Shown here: positions 1 to 8,616 of the stretch, one piece after another
How the letters are laid out: each line of letters begins with the position of its first letter
Numbering within the stretch: the stretch's first letter is position 1
NCBI RefSeq assembly: GCF_000374005.1
Contig: NZ_KB893134.1
Location: 448,605-512,604 of the forward strand
DNA: 64,000 nucleotides
Reading direction: 5' to 3'
Source of the DNA: Kiloniella laminariae DSM 19542
GTDB taxonomy: Bacteria; Pseudomonadota; Alphaproteobacteria; Kiloniellales; Kiloniellaceae
The notes under the pieces: generated by a model
The model's database searches: none
The model's input: only the letters and a program-made list of their open reading frames with translations
What the model was told of the DNA's origin: nothing
Translations under genes and position numbers: made by a program

Positions 1-1460
1 TGAATCATATTAACAACTTCGCCGATGCGTTGCGCGGCCTCTGCCAGATTGGTCACGGTGGTATTGGTTCGTCCAACCCCTTCGACCGCTTCGCTGGCAA
101 CCTGGATCGACTGGGTCACCTGCATGCCGATCTCGCGGATGGCGGCGGAGAGCTGCTCGGTTGCTGCTGCGACGGTTTGAACGTTGACCGTGGTTTCTGT
201 CGCGGCGTTTGATACGGCAATCGCCCGGGCATTTGATTCCTCGGCACTGGCCGAAAGCTTTTTAGCAACGGTCTGGGTCTGTTGCGACGCCTGTGCCACG
301 GTTTCGACGATGGAGAGGACGGTTTGTTCAAAGGAAGACGCCATCTGGTGCAGGGCATTACGCCTTTCGGTCGCCATGCGTTCTGCCGCCTGCTCGTTCT
401 CTCGGGCGAGACGCTCCATTTCAACGGCGTTGTTCTTAAAGACCAGAACTGCAGCAGCCATCTGGCCAATCTCGTCGGTCTTGTCGCTGCCGGGTATCGG
501 CACATCAAGATTACCGTCCGCGAGGCTGGTCATGGCATCGGTCATGGTCAGAACCGGCTGGGAAACCCAGAGACGAACCAGCACACCCAGCAGGCCCATA
601 ATCGCCAGGACAGCGATCAGCGCAGTTATGGTGGCCGTCAAACGAAAACGAGTCAGGTTGGCGAAAGCGGCATCCCGATCAATGGCAAAACCCAGATACC
701 ACTTCACGCTGGGCAGACCTTCAATCGGGAAAAAGGCAAACATCTGGTCACCTGAACCGGTGGTAATATTTGCCAGATCCGTGTTGATGCTCGGGGTTGC
801 ATCGGGAAAGACCTCGCTCATGGGGCGCAGGGTGAATTCTTTGTCACGATGGATCAGGACAGTGCCCTGGTCATTGACCAGAAATCCATATCCAATACCG
901 CCAAGGTCAACACTGCGGACAATATCGCCGAGCACACCGATTTCAATGTCGCCGCCTGCAGTACCGACAACCTGGCTGCCATTGAGAACCGGGGTGGCAA
1001 GGGTAACGATCAGGTTGCCTGTGGAGGCGTCTTCATAGGGTTCGGTCAGGGTGCTGGCTTTTGCTGCGATGGCATCAATATACCAAGGACGTTTCCGGGG
1101 GTCGTAACCATCCGGCAGTTCATCGGGCGGCGACATAATCATCTCGCCCGTCGCGCTGCCGAAATAGGTGAACATAAAGTTGTTTTGTAGTACAGAGCGA
1201 TCGACGATGCTTTTAACTGACTCGGTATCGCTGTTTATCGCAATGTTTTGCCCGACATTCTCAATCAGGATCTGGCGACCGACGACCCAGTTGGCGATAG
1301 AAGCTGTTGCGAGGTTGCCGGTTTCCGAAAGTTTTGATTTAAGCGATGTTTGAATGGAATCGCTCTGGTTGAAGTCAAAGTAAATAATAAAAGCGGAAAA
1401 AGTAACAACCACAATCAATGCTGCGGCAGCCAGAATACGGCTTCCGATGTTTAGTGTCAT
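1..1460 (-). CDS. Methyl-accepting chemotaxis protein (3' end cut by window)
   Basis: This is a membrane chemoreceptor that would pass ligand signals to CheA/CheW. Read on the minus strand from ATG at 1460, it has an N-terminal membrane helix (about residues 7-27), a long periplasmic dCache-type sensor region with the PRKRPWY motif near residue 120, a second membrane helix (about 275-295), a HAMP segment (ending DEIGQMAAAVLVFKNN) and the first part of the coiled MA signalling domain. About 486 codons are present; the conserved signalling tip lies beyond base 1, so the gene is truncated by the window only. The ribosome binding site AAGGAG sits just upstream of the start. The ligand cannot be told from sequence. 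Confidence 0.93.
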   Translation of the reverse strand, partial: MTLNIGSRILAAAALIVVVTFSAFIIYFDFNQSDSIQTSLKSKLSETGNLATASIANWVVGRQILIENVGQNIAINSDTESVKSIVDRSVLQNNFMFTYFGSATGEMIMSPPDELPDGYDPRKRPWYIDAIAAKASTLTEPYEDASTGNLIVTLATPVLNGSQVVGTAGGDIEIGVLGDIVRSVDLGGIGYGFLVNDQGTVLIHRDKEFTLRPMSEVFPDATPSINTDLANITTGSGDQMFAFFPIEGLPSVKWYLGFAIDRDAAFANLTRFRLTATITALIAVLAIMGLLGVLVRLWVSQPVLTMTDAMTSLADGNLDVPIPGSDKTDEIGQMAAAVLVFKNNAVEMERLARENEQAAERMATERRNALHQMASSFEQTVLSIVETVAQASQQTQTVAKKLSASAEESNARAIAVSNAATETTVNVQTVAAATEQLSAAIREIGMQVTQSIQVASEAVEGVGRTNTTVTNLAEAAQRIGEVVNMI

Positions 1461-1806
1461 CGCTCGTGCTCCTTAGGTCGCCCTGTCTTAGCCGCAGGGG
1501 CCAGATCGGGATAAAAAACCGGAGAGGTGACCGCAATACGCTCTCCTTTGTGAAGAACCAAAGCTCATTATTCTATTAATTAATAAACAAAATTATAATA
1601 ATTCTGTCATTCCGATGGATCTATTACTGTGCTTGTGACAAGTTAAGAAAAAAAACAGGTATTACCTTCAGCGTTATCTGGAACAACACCGTGGATCTTT
1701 TGTCCTGTTCCTGGCAGCCGATTTCTCCTGAATAAATTCTTTGCTGATTTTCCTGTCCGTCAAAACCAAGTGATCTGCATGGGGCTTTAATTACCGTTTT
1801 TTGCCA
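1461..1806. other. Intergenic region between receptor gene and PAS_5 gene
   Basis: This stretch of about 346 bases has no convincing gene. It is AT-rich around 1565-1605 and must hold the promoter of the minus-strand chemoreceptor gene and the 3' end region of the PAS_5 gene. I see no clear terminator hairpin or repeat. Confidence 0.5.
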
Positions 1807-2274
1807 TTAACCGTAGACAGAGATTCCGAGCAGAATCTGGCAGCGGTTCTCTGCATCGACTAAAGGCATTAACAGTCGCTCGATCTTTTTGTGTTCGGGG
1901 ACAAAATACTGCGGTTTGCCCAGGCGATAGAGAACCTTGTTGGTTTCCGCGACATAGCTGTAATCTTCATAAACGCCGCTTGAAACCAGATCGGGGAAAG
2001 CTTCATCGAGCCACTGTCCGCCGGCATCCTTGCCGACAATGGTCGCTATTTCTGTTCCCATCAGCCGGAATTTAAAGCGGGTCGGACTGTGGTGGACGTC
2101 AAACATCCAGACAATCGGCAACAGCCGGGGAATATCCATGGGATCAAAGTGCTGACGTGAGGGCAACTGACCTTCTGCAGGATGGATGGACAGCCAGTAG
2201 TTATACATCTGCTGGATTTTTTTGTCCCAGCTCTCTGGACGAAGCGGGAGGTTGAAATCGGTTCTTCCTGTCAT
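1807..2274 (-). CDS. PAS_5 family (PAS domain-containing) protein
   Basis: A 155-residue single-domain protein of the PAS_5 type found in many copies in Rhodospirillales. The pattern is typical: an N-terminal YNYWLSIHP segment, PSRQHFDPMDIPRLLP, then FKFRLMGTEIATIVGKDAGGQWLDE, and a C-terminal strand RLLMPLVDAENRCQILLG. No output domain is attached, so it probably senses a small ligand or acts through a partner; its substrate is unknown. It lies divergent from the downstream glutathione S-transferase. A second, broken member of the same family lies at 14663-15256. The start ATG at 2274 has a weak purine-rich site upstream. Confidence 0.82.
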   Translation of the reverse strand: MTGRTDFNLPLRPESWDKKIQQMYNYWLSIHPAEGQLPSRQHFDPMDIPRLLPIVWMFDVHHSPTRFKFRLMGTEIATIVGKDAGGQWLDEAFPDLVSSGVYEDYSYVAETNKVLYRLGKPQYFVPEHKKIERLLMPLVDAENRCQILLGISVYG

Positions 2275-2582
2275 GGTCTATTAATCTTCTGTATTCTGTC
2301 TTTTGACAATCAGCCATCAGGTCATCTTTTTGGCGCTGCCAGCGGTATAGCATAACATGAGCGCCTTAACAGCGCATGAAGTCAGGCGAGATGACTGAAG
2401 GTTCGCTGTTCCATCCCGGAAATGGGATGTTGAAAACATGGCGAGTTGGAAAGACTGCTGACAAAACGGTGTCAGTAGTTCTTTGGTATCAAGTCCGTCA
2501 GGGTTTCCCTGTGGCGGAATTAAAGGCTTCTTGTACCTGCTCCGGCCTTCTTTATATTGCGACGAACCGAGGAAAAAACACC
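2275..2582. other. Intergenic region between PAS_5 and GST genes
   Basis: About 308 bases between divergent genes. Reading frames cross it on both strands, but none shows a recognisable family or a good ribosome binding site. It presumably carries the two outward promoters. I saw no repeat or hairpin of note. Confidence 0.45.
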
Positions 2583-3188
2583 ATGTATATTCTTTACCAC
2601 TATCCCTATTCCCAGCACGCCCGGCGAGTGGTCTCTCTGCTGGAGGCAGCGGGACTGCCTTATGAATTACGCCATGTTGCCATGGAAAAGCAGGAGTATC
2701 TCTCGCCTGAATATCTGGCAATCAATCCAAATCACCAGCTGCCAACACTGCTGGATGGCGACATCAAGATCCATGAATCAAATGCCATTCTTCGATATCT
2801 CTGTTTCAAACATGAACTGAACGACTGGTATCCTGCTGATCTGGCTGCCCGTGCAGGGGTGGAGCAGTGGCTGGACTGGAACCAGTGTCGCTTTGGTCCG
2901 GCCGTTGTCGATCTTGTGTTAAACAAGGTCTTTATGGGGGAGGGAGGAGATAAGGCGGCAGTTGCCCGGGGAGAAGAGAAACTGAAAGAACTGTTGCCAA
3001 TCCTAGCCAGTGGTTTGAGAGGGAAAGAGTTCCTGGCAGGGGAGAAGCCAAGCATTGCTGATCTTTCCGTCGGTTCAAACGTATTCCATCTTGGGTTTGC
3101 CGATGCCTTGCCACAGCAGCCCGAGATCGAGATCTGGTTTGGCAGAGTATCTGCACTGAAAGGATTTGTTGCGTCCTTGCCAGAATAG
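2583..3188 (+). CDS. Glutathione S-transferase family protein
   Basis: A 201-residue cytosolic GST. Residues 1-75 form the thioredoxin-like domain: the start MYILYHYPYSQHARR puts the S/Y catalytic region near residues 6-10, and NPNHQLPTLLDGD contains the cis-proline of the glutathione site followed by IHESNAI, the ES motif that binds the gamma-glutamyl group. The rest is the helical domain with the conserved FLAGEKPSIADL capping-box region. The frame is open further upstream, but ATG 2583 starts exactly at the family N-terminus and has GAGGAA upstream. It is followed 18 bases later by the WYL regulator. Substrate unknown. Confidence 0.9.
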   Translation: MYILYHYPYSQHARRVVSLLEAAGLPYELRHVAMEKQEYLSPEYLAINPNHQLPTLLDGDIKIHESNAILRYLCFKHELNDWYPADLAARAGVEQWLDWNQCRFGPAVVDLVLNKVFMGEGGDKAAVARGEEKLKELLPILASGLRGKEFLAGEKPSIADLSVGSNVFHLGFADALPQQPEIEIWFGRVSALKGFVASLPE

Positions 3189-3206
3189 CCGAGAGAGACT
3201 GCTCCC

Positions 3207-3908
3207 ATGCGCAGAACTGACCGCCTGTTCCAGATTATCCAGACGTTGAGGGGGGCTCGTCGTCCGGTGACGGGAGCCTGGCTTGCCGAGGAACTCGAGG
3301 TTTCGCCGCGGACGGTTTATCGGGATATCGCAGAACTCATGGCCCAGAATGTGCCAATCCGGGGAGAGGCCGGGATTGGCTATATTCTGGAGCAGGGCTA
3401 TGACATGCCGCCTCTGATGCTGACATCCTCCGAGATTGAGGCGGCGGTCTTGGGCGCACAGTGGGTCGCAACCAGAGGCGACCCCGAACTGGCACGGAGT
3501 GCCCGGGATCTGATTTCCAAAATCAATGCAGCTGTACCCGAAGAGCTTCGTCCGATTGTTCTGGAATCTTCAGTCATGGCGCCAGATCTGCTCTCGTTGT
3601 CGCAAGATATCATCAATATGGAGGTCGTGCGGGACTGGGTTCGTCAGGGGCGGAAGCTGAAGATATGTTACTGCGACCTGCAGGGCCGGGACAGTTTGCG
3701 GGTGATCTGGCCAGTGGCGGTGGCCTATTTTGAGGCGACACGCGTTATTGCCGGCTGGTGTGAACTGCGTCAGGAATTTAGGCATTTTCGGGTTGATCGT
3801 ATTCAGTCACTGGATTTTTTGCCGGAAAAATTCCCGGGTGATCGACGCCAGCTTTTCGCCACCTGGAAGAAAGGGGAGGAAACCAAGACTGGTCCTCGAA
3901 GTGAATGA
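3207..3908 (+). CDS. YafY-type HTH/WYL transcriptional regulator
   Basis: A 233-residue regulator. The N-terminal winged helix-turn-helix (about residues 1-60) has the usual RTDRLFQIIQTLR start and SPRTVYRDIAEL recognition helix. The C-terminal WYL domain (about 140-215) includes RKLKICYCDLQGR and the terminal FRVDRIQSLDF strand. WYL domains generally bind small ligands or nucleic acid. It follows the GST gene by 18 bases and is probably cotranscribed with it; YafY-like regulators often adjoin the genes they control. A symmetric hairpin lies just after its stop codon at 3912-3948. Confidence 0.88.
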   Translation: MRRTDRLFQIIQTLRGARRPVTGAWLAEELEVSPRTVYRDIAELMAQNVPIRGEAGIGYILEQGYDMPPLMLTSSEIEAAVLGAQWVATRGDPELARSARDLISKINAAVPEELRPIVLESSVMAPDLLSLSQDIINMEVVRDWVRQGRKLKICYCDLQGRDSLRVIWPVAVAYFEATRVIAGWCELRQEFRHFRVDRIQSLDFLPEKFPGDRRQLFATWKKGEETKTGPRSE

Positions 3909-3911
3909 GCC

Positions 3912-3948
3912 CCTGAGACAGATACGAGATGAAAGTATCAATCTCAGG
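3912..3948 (+). promoter_or_regulatory. Two-part hairpin after the WYL regulator gene
   Basis: A perfect 7-bp stem (CCTGAGA at 3912-3918 with TCTCAGG at 3942-3948) encloses a second 5-bp stem (GATAC at 3921-3925 with GTATC at 3935-3939). It starts four bases after the regulator stop codon. No T tract follows, so it is not a standard terminator; it might stabilise the mRNA 3' end or act in the leader of acuI. Confidence 0.4.
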
Positions 3949-4104
3949 ACTGTGAAGTGGCTGTGTATCAGCAACTATAACGAGGCTATCTTGAGGCGAT
4001 TTTTCAAGAAGAAGGCAGGGATGTTTTACGAACTTGCCAGAAGGGCCGCAAAAGGTGTCTCATATAAAAAACAGCCATATCAGAATTATAGCTTGGGAGC
4101 AGTC

Positions 4105-5097
4105 ATGTTTAAGGCGGTCGTTGTTGAAAAGTCAGAAGATGGAAGTGTTTCGTCCGGTGTGCAGCAGCTGGATGACAGCCAGCTTCCCAAGGAGGGTGAT
4201 GTTACTGTCGCGGTCGACTATTCAACAGTCAATTACAAGGATGGTCTGTGTCTGACCGGGGGCGGCGGACTGGTGCGTAGCTATCCCCATGTTCCGGGAA
4301 TCGATTTTGCAGGAACAGTCGAACAGTCGAATGACGCCCGCTATAAAGCAGGCGACAAGGTCGTGCTGACCGGCTGGCGCGTCGGGGAGGCCTGGTGGGG
4401 CGGTTACGCCCAGAAAGCCCGTGTTAAAGGGGACTGGCTGGTGCCGCTTCCTGCCGGAATAACGACCCGTCAGGCGATGGCAGTGGGAACAGCAGGCTTT
4501 ACGGCGATGCTGGCAGTTATGGCGCTGGAAGATCACGGACTGACACCTGAGCAGGGAGAGGTTCTGGTGACCGGTGCTGCCGGGGGTGTTGGTTCTGTTG
4601 CGACTGCTGTTCTGGCAAAGCTTGGTTATTCTGTTGCTGGAGTCACAGGACGTCCGGAAACGGCTGATTATCTCTGTAACCTTGGGGCGACCCGGATTGT
4701 TGCCCGGGAGGAGCTGAATGAAACGGTCAAACGACCGCTGGAGAGCGAAAACTGGGCGGGTTGTGTCGATGCCGTTGGTGGCGCAATGCTGGCGCGGGTC
4801 CTCGGGCAGATGAAATACGGGGCATCGGTTGCTGCTGTGGGGCTGGCCGGGGGTGCAGTCTTGCCTGCGACAGTCATTCCTTTCCTGTTACGCGGTGTTA
4901 ATCTGTTAGGGATTGATTCTGTGATGCAACCCTTTGCCAGACGGGAACGGGCGTGGCAAAGGGTGGTTTCTGACTTGCCAATGGACAAGCTTGAAGCCAT
5001 GAGCAAGACGGTTTCCCTAGGCGATCTGGAAGATCTTGGACCCGCGATTTTAAAAGGGACTGTGCAGGGACGTCTTGTTGTTGACGTCAATGCCTAG
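4105..5097 (+). CDS. acuI: Acrylyl-CoA reductase AcuI-type (MDR superfamily)
   Basis: A 330-residue zinc-free medium-chain dehydrogenase/reductase of the YhdH/AcuI group. AcuI reduces acrylyl-CoA to propionyl-CoA with NADPH, detoxifying acrylate from DMSP breakdown and serving 3-hydroxypropionate assimilation. Visible signs are STVNYKDGLCLTG near residues 42-54, the long conserved VVLTGWRVGEAWWGGYA block, the nucleotide motif VTGAAGGVGSVA and the subfamily segment LLRGVNLLGIDSV. The frame is open upstream, but ATG 4105 matches the family start MFKAVVV and follows GGGAG. It is separated from the WYL gene by about 200 bases and may have its own promoter. The exact substrate is inferred from family resemblance. 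Confidence 0.9.
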   Translation: MFKAVVVEKSEDGSVSSGVQQLDDSQLPKEGDVTVAVDYSTVNYKDGLCLTGGGGLVRSYPHVPGIDFAGTVEQSNDARYKAGDKVVLTGWRVGEAWWGGYAQKARVKGDWLVPLPAGITTRQAMAVGTAGFTAMLAVMALEDHGLTPEQGEVLVTGAAGGVGSVATAVLAKLGYSVAGVTGRPETADYLCNLGATRIVAREELNETVKRPLESENWAGCVDAVGGAMLARVLGQMKYGASVAAVGLAGGAVLPATVIPFLLRGVNLLGIDSVMQPFARRERAWQRVVSDLPMDKLEAMSKTVSLGDLEDLGPAILKGTVQGRLVVDVNA

Positions 5098-5200
5098 AAG
5101 CAAACGATATAAGGGCGCGCAGCTGATTTTTCCAAAATAATAAAACCAGAGACAATAAAAATCAGGAGCAAGGAGATTGTGGCCCCGCGCTCCTGATCTG

Positions 5201-5659
5201 TCAGGATATATGAAGGGGAAGGGGGAAATTCGGTGGGCCTCTGACCGGGGGTCGAGACGCTGGGACTGTGAAAGCCGGGGTTGAGTGATCGGGTGCAGAA
5301 AGACTGCGGACAATAACTTGCCGACGAGATAGGGGATCACTGACCGGGTGAGGAGCCTGTGTTACCGAAGTCAGAGAACAGGCCGGACAGGAAAGGTCCG
5401 TGATGTTTTCATACGGTTGACCGTCATCCCCTGTTTCCAGAGAAATGATTTTTAATCCGGAAGCTGTACAGATGACGTAACTGTCTTTGAAATCTGTTTC
5501 AAATTCCTGGATAGACAAGGCCCAGCTTTGCCCAAGCGGTAAAAGTGCCTGAAGTAACAGGGAAAGAACTGCAAGATACGAGAAAACAGGACGCGGCAGC
5601 CTAAAGCGGGGTGAGAAACCGCCTTTGCTGATTGGTCTCTGATCTGTCGTAAGCGGCAC
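5201..5659 (-). CDS. DUF2946-like small secreted or anchored protein
   Basis: A 152-residue protein starting at GTG 5659 with a good upstream AGGAA. A basic N-terminus is followed by one hydrophobic segment (about residues 27-47), which could be a signal peptide or anchor. A cysteine pair follows in the pattern SCPAC (about 94-98), and another single cysteine lies near residue 64. A CPxC or CPAC motif after one hydrophobic helix is typical of DUF2946 proteins, often linked to copper. The proline-rich C-terminus has no domain I recognise. Neighbours (acuI, psuK) give no functional clue. Family placement is tentative. Confidence 0.6.
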   Translation of the reverse strand: MPLTTDQRPISKGGFSPRFRLPRPVFSYLAVLSLLLQALLPLGQSWALSIQEFETDFKDSYVICTASGLKIISLETGDDGQPYENITDLSCPACSLTSVTQAPHPVSDPLSRRQVIVRSLSAPDHSTPAFTVPASRPPVRGPPNFPLPLHIS

Positions 5660-5867
5660 GCGCTATTCCTGTTTGAGAGTGTTCAGGACGGTTACATCTC
5701 TTGCGACAGCCTGGTTCCCCCGCCCATGAGACTGAGCGGCAACAGAATGTGCGTGCAAGGATATGTATCAGGAGGCTATGTCAGTGACAGCGGCACTTCA
5801 TTGATTTCGATCAATTCAGAAGATATTAAAACCTGTTTCTCAAAGGCCTATAAATCGCTATTGCTGT

Positions 5868-6848
5868 TTGTCGATAAAAACATTCTTTCCCGGATCAGAG
5901 ACCTATTCCTTGCAAGACCACAATCATTCTCCTGTTTTATGTATCGGTGCAGCCCATTGGGATGTGCGTTCACAGTGCAGCACCCCTGTTCGCAGGGGCA
6001 CGTCTAATCCTGTGAGTGTATCCCGCTTTCCAGGAGGGGTAGCACATAATGTGGCCATGAACCTCTGTCGCCTGGGAGGGCAGGTTGGTCTGGCCAGTCG
6101 TTGGGGAGATGATCCGGCGGGCGATGCCATAGCCCGGCATCTTGCTGCCAGCGGTCTCAGCTTGCTGGCTCTGCCAAGGTCAAAAAACGCCCCGACAGCA
6201 ACCTATACGGCGGTACTCGAACCGGATGGTGAGCTGGCTGTCGGACTTGCCGATATGGCCATATATGATGAATTAACTCCCGATCTGCTGGAACCCTTGC
6301 ACAGAGAGCTGTCTTCCTTTCCAATCTGGTTTGTCGACACAAATATCCCGGCCAAAACACTTGAGGCGCTGGCAGACTGGCAACAGGGGCATGGTTTGCT
6401 GACGGCAGATGCCGTATCTGTTGCCAAATCAACCCGGTTGCTCAATTTGCTGGATCGTCTCGGATTGCTTTTTTGCAACTGTGACGAGGCTGCCGAGTTG
6501 AGTGGCGTGAGCATCGGTGATGTTGGTGATATCCACGATGCTGGAGTGGCCCTGATCGCCAAGGGAGTTGGCGCGGTGATGATCTCGGCAGGCAAGGAAG
6601 GGGCATTCCTGTTCCAAAAAGGGATACAGGAACATTTTCCCGCCCGAAAAGTTGAAGTGGTGGATGTTACCGGAGCAGGAGATGCCCTGATCGCCGGAAC
6701 CCTGCACGGAATTGCCCGGGGGTTTGACTTCGCCAGAGCAGTACAACGGGGTGTTGCGGCAGCGGCACTAACGCTGGAAAAACACGGTGCGACATTTGAG
6801 GGCTTGCATGAAAAGGACCTTGATGCTTTTGTCGCGGGCTTGAAATAA
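5868..6848 (+). CDS. psuK: PfkB-family kinase, probable pseudouridine kinase
   Basis: A ribokinase-fold kinase of up to 326 residues. It has the PfkB N-terminal region (VLCIGAAHWDV, then PGGVAHNVAMNLCRLGG) and the C-terminal signature VVDVTGAGDALIAGTLHGIARG with the catalytic Asp. Its position 12 bases before psuG indicates pseudouridine kinase, which makes pseudouridine 5'-phosphate in the cytosol. The start is uncertain: no ATG fits, the first TTG is 5868, and a TTG at 5910 would give an N-terminus closer to the usual length. Neither has a strong ribosome binding site. Confidence 0.87.
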   Translation: MSIKTFFPGSETYSLQDHNHSPVLCIGAAHWDVRSQCSTPVRRGTSNPVSVSRFPGGVAHNVAMNLCRLGGQVGLASRWGDDPAGDAIARHLAASGLSLLALPRSKNAPTATYTAVLEPDGELAVGLADMAIYDELTPDLLEPLHRELSSFPIWFVDTNIPAKTLEALADWQQGHGLLTADAVSVAKSTRLLNLLDRLGLLFCNCDEAAELSGVSIGDVGDIHDAGVALIAKGVGAVMISAGKEGAFLFQKGIQEHFPARKVEVVDVTGAGDALIAGTLHGIARGFDFARAVQRGVAAAALTLEKHGATFEGLHEKDLDAFVAGLK

Positions 6849-6860
6849 GTTGGTGAGATA

Positions 6861-7787
6861 ATGAATTCTGATTTGAAAAAATATATTGATATCGCCCCTG
6901 AAGTTGCCAAAGCCCTTGCTGATGGGCAGGCCGTTGTGGCGCTTGAATCGACAATCATTGCGCATGGCATGCCCTACCCGCAGAATGTTGAAACCGCACG
7001 TGAAGTTGAAAATATCATACGGGCTGAAGGTGCGGTGCCTGCAACCATTGCTGTTCTTGATGGGCGCATCTGTATCGGGTTGGACGAGGCGGCGCTTGAA
7101 CGGCTGGGGCAGGCCAGGGATGTGGCAAAGCTCAGTCGACGGGATCTGCCGATGGTTGTTGCACGCAAGGGGGATGGCGCCACGACTGTCGCGGCGACGA
7201 TGATCTGTGCGGCTATGGCAGGAATTACCGTTTTTGCCACAGGAGGCATCGGTGGTGTACACCGCGGGGCGGAAGACGATTTTGATATTTCTGCTGACTT
7301 GGACGAACTGGCAAAAACACCGGTTTCTGTCATCTGTGCCGGGGCAAAGTCGATTCTCGATCTTCCCAAAACCCTCGAATATCTTGAAACGCGTGGCGTG
7401 CCTGTTGTTGGTTATCAAACAGACCAGTTTCCGGCATTTTATTGTCGGGAAAGTGGTCTTGCTGCACCGTTGCGGGCTGATGATCCCCAGACCATCGCCG
7501 CGATGATCCGTGTTCAGCGTGAACTTGGTTATGCAAGCGGATCGGTCATTGCCAATCCGATTCCGGCCGAATTTGCCATGGAGGCAGCAGAGATGGACCG
7601 GGTTATTGCGTCCGCCCTTTCTGCTGCTGGTCAACAGGGCATCAAGGGCAAGGCGGTTACGCCGTTTCTACTCTCGAAAATCGTTGAGATGACAGAGGGG
7701 CGCAGTCTTGAGGCAAATATTGCATTGGTGAAGAACAATGCTGTTCTTGCTGCCCGAATTGCCAAGGGGTTAAGTGCAGAAGCTTGA
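6861..7787 (+). CDS. psuG: Pseudouridine-5'-phosphate glycosidase
   Basis: A 308-residue enzyme that reversibly splits pseudouridine 5'-phosphate into uracil and ribose 5-phosphate. Family hallmarks are VVALESTIIAHGMPYPQN near residue 25, the VARKGDGATTVAATM block, TGGIGGVHRG and the late SGSVIANPIP and VTPFLLSKI motifs. It follows psuK by 12 bases with GGTGAG upstream, so the two act as a degradation operon for pseudouridine released from RNA turnover. No dedicated transporter gene is adjacent. A strong terminator follows at 7842. Confidence 0.96.
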   Translation: MNSDLKKYIDIAPEVAKALADGQAVVALESTIIAHGMPYPQNVETAREVENIIRAEGAVPATIAVLDGRICIGLDEAALERLGQARDVAKLSRRDLPMVVARKGDGATTVAATMICAAMAGITVFATGGIGGVHRGAEDDFDISADLDELAKTPVSVICAGAKSILDLPKTLEYLETRGVPVVGYQTDQFPAFYCRESGLAAPLRADDPQTIAAMIRVQRELGYASGSVIANPIPAEFAMEAAEMDRVIASALSAAGQQGIKGKAVTPFLLSKIVEMTEGRSLEANIALVKNNAVLAARIAKGLSAEA

Positions 7788-7841
7788 TAACAAGCTGTTA
7801 AACTCGACCAAACAGGCATGAGCCCGATACAATTTTGAGAG

Positions 7842-7889
7842 ATCCCCCGGCGAATATTGTTTTAATACTGTCCGGGGGATTTTTTTTTC
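7842..7889 (+). terminator. Rho-independent terminator after psuG
   Basis: A 9-bp perfect stem (ATCCCCCGG at 7842-7850 with CCGGGGGAT at 7872-7880) is followed by a run of nine T. The loop is about 21 bases. It closes the psuK-psuG operon and insulates the downstream tetR promoter. Confidence 0.9.
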
Positions 7890-7897
7890 TTGAATTT

Positions 7898-7910
7898 TGA
7901 ACAGTGTTCA
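7898..7910. promoter_or_regulatory. Palindromic TetR-type operator
   Basis: The perfect inverted repeat TGAACA-G-TGTTCA lies 37 bases before the start of the TetR-family gene. Such short palindromes with a single central base are typical TetR-family operators, so autoregulation of the tetR-lipase-ceramidase operon is the natural reading. Binding itself is inferred. Confidence 0.65.
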
Positions 7911-7947
7911 TTATTTTGTATCTAGTCCTTATTAGATTGGAGTTTTC

Positions 7948-8574
7948 ATGGCCCGACGGGTTGATCACAGTCATGAAGAGTTGTTCGAGATGACGATAGA
8001 TGCTGCAAAAAGTCTTGTTGTAGAACAGGGGTATCGAGCGATTTCCATTCGCAAAATTGCCGATGTGATCGGTTATGCGCCGGGGACGATCTATAACGTC
8101 TTCAAGAATTTTGACGACTTGATGCTGAGGGTGAACGGGCAAACATTGGACGCCTTGCATGGAGAGCTTCCCAAGAGATCTGCAATGCGCACGGTTGAGG
8201 AAAATATTGAAACCCTGGTGGAGAGTTATCTGGGGTTCGTCAGCAACAACAGCAGACTCTGGCAGGCTTTGTTCGAGCATAGTTTGCCCCAGCAACAGGA
8301 ACTTCCGGGGTGGTATCAGGATAAAATTGAAAGACTTCTTTTGCGTATTGACGAGTGTCTCGAACCGCTTTTTAGCGAAACACCCAAGCGTGAACAGCGT
8401 TTGGTGTCAGCAACACTTTGGGCCAGTCTGCATGGAGTCAGCTCCCTGGCGTATGCCGGGAAACTTGGTATCGTCTCTCGGGTATCCATGGAAGAAATGT
8501 CCCGCCTTCTGGCGAAAAATTTTATCCGAGGGTTGGGGCTGGAGCACCCGTATCAACCCAACCGGCATTCGTAA
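7948..8574 (+). CDS. TetR/AcrR family transcriptional regulator
   Basis: A 208-residue repressor-type protein. The N-terminal helix-turn-helix is about residues 10-55 (AISIRKIADVIGYAPGTIYNVFKNFDDLML). The C-terminal ligand domain contains LWASLHGVSSLA, the WHG-like segment of one TetR_C subgroup. A perfect palindrome sits 37 bases upstream of the start. The gene is followed 42 bases later by a lipase-like hydrolase and then a ceramidase-like membrane protein on the same strand, so it probably regulates lipid turnover genes including its own operon. The inducer is unknown; a lipid or fatty acyl compound is a guess from context. Confidence 0.9.
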   Translation: MARRVDHSHEELFEMTIDAAKSLVVEQGYRAISIRKIADVIGYAPGTIYNVFKNFDDLMLRVNGQTLDALHGELPKRSAMRTVEENIETLVESYLGFVSNNSRLWQALFEHSLPQQQELPGWYQDKIERLLLRIDECLEPLFSETPKREQRLVSATLWASLHGVSSLAYAGKLGIVSRVSMEEMSRLLAKNFIRGLGLEHPYQPNRHS

Positions 8575-8616
8575 TATTCGCAGTGTATTTATGGTCTTAT
8601 GGAAAGGGCCCTCTAG

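Noticed and set aside
2317-2721. Minus-strand frame of 134 codons overlapping the GST gene
   Set aside because: It runs antisense through the well-supported GST start and shows no domain or ribosome binding site.
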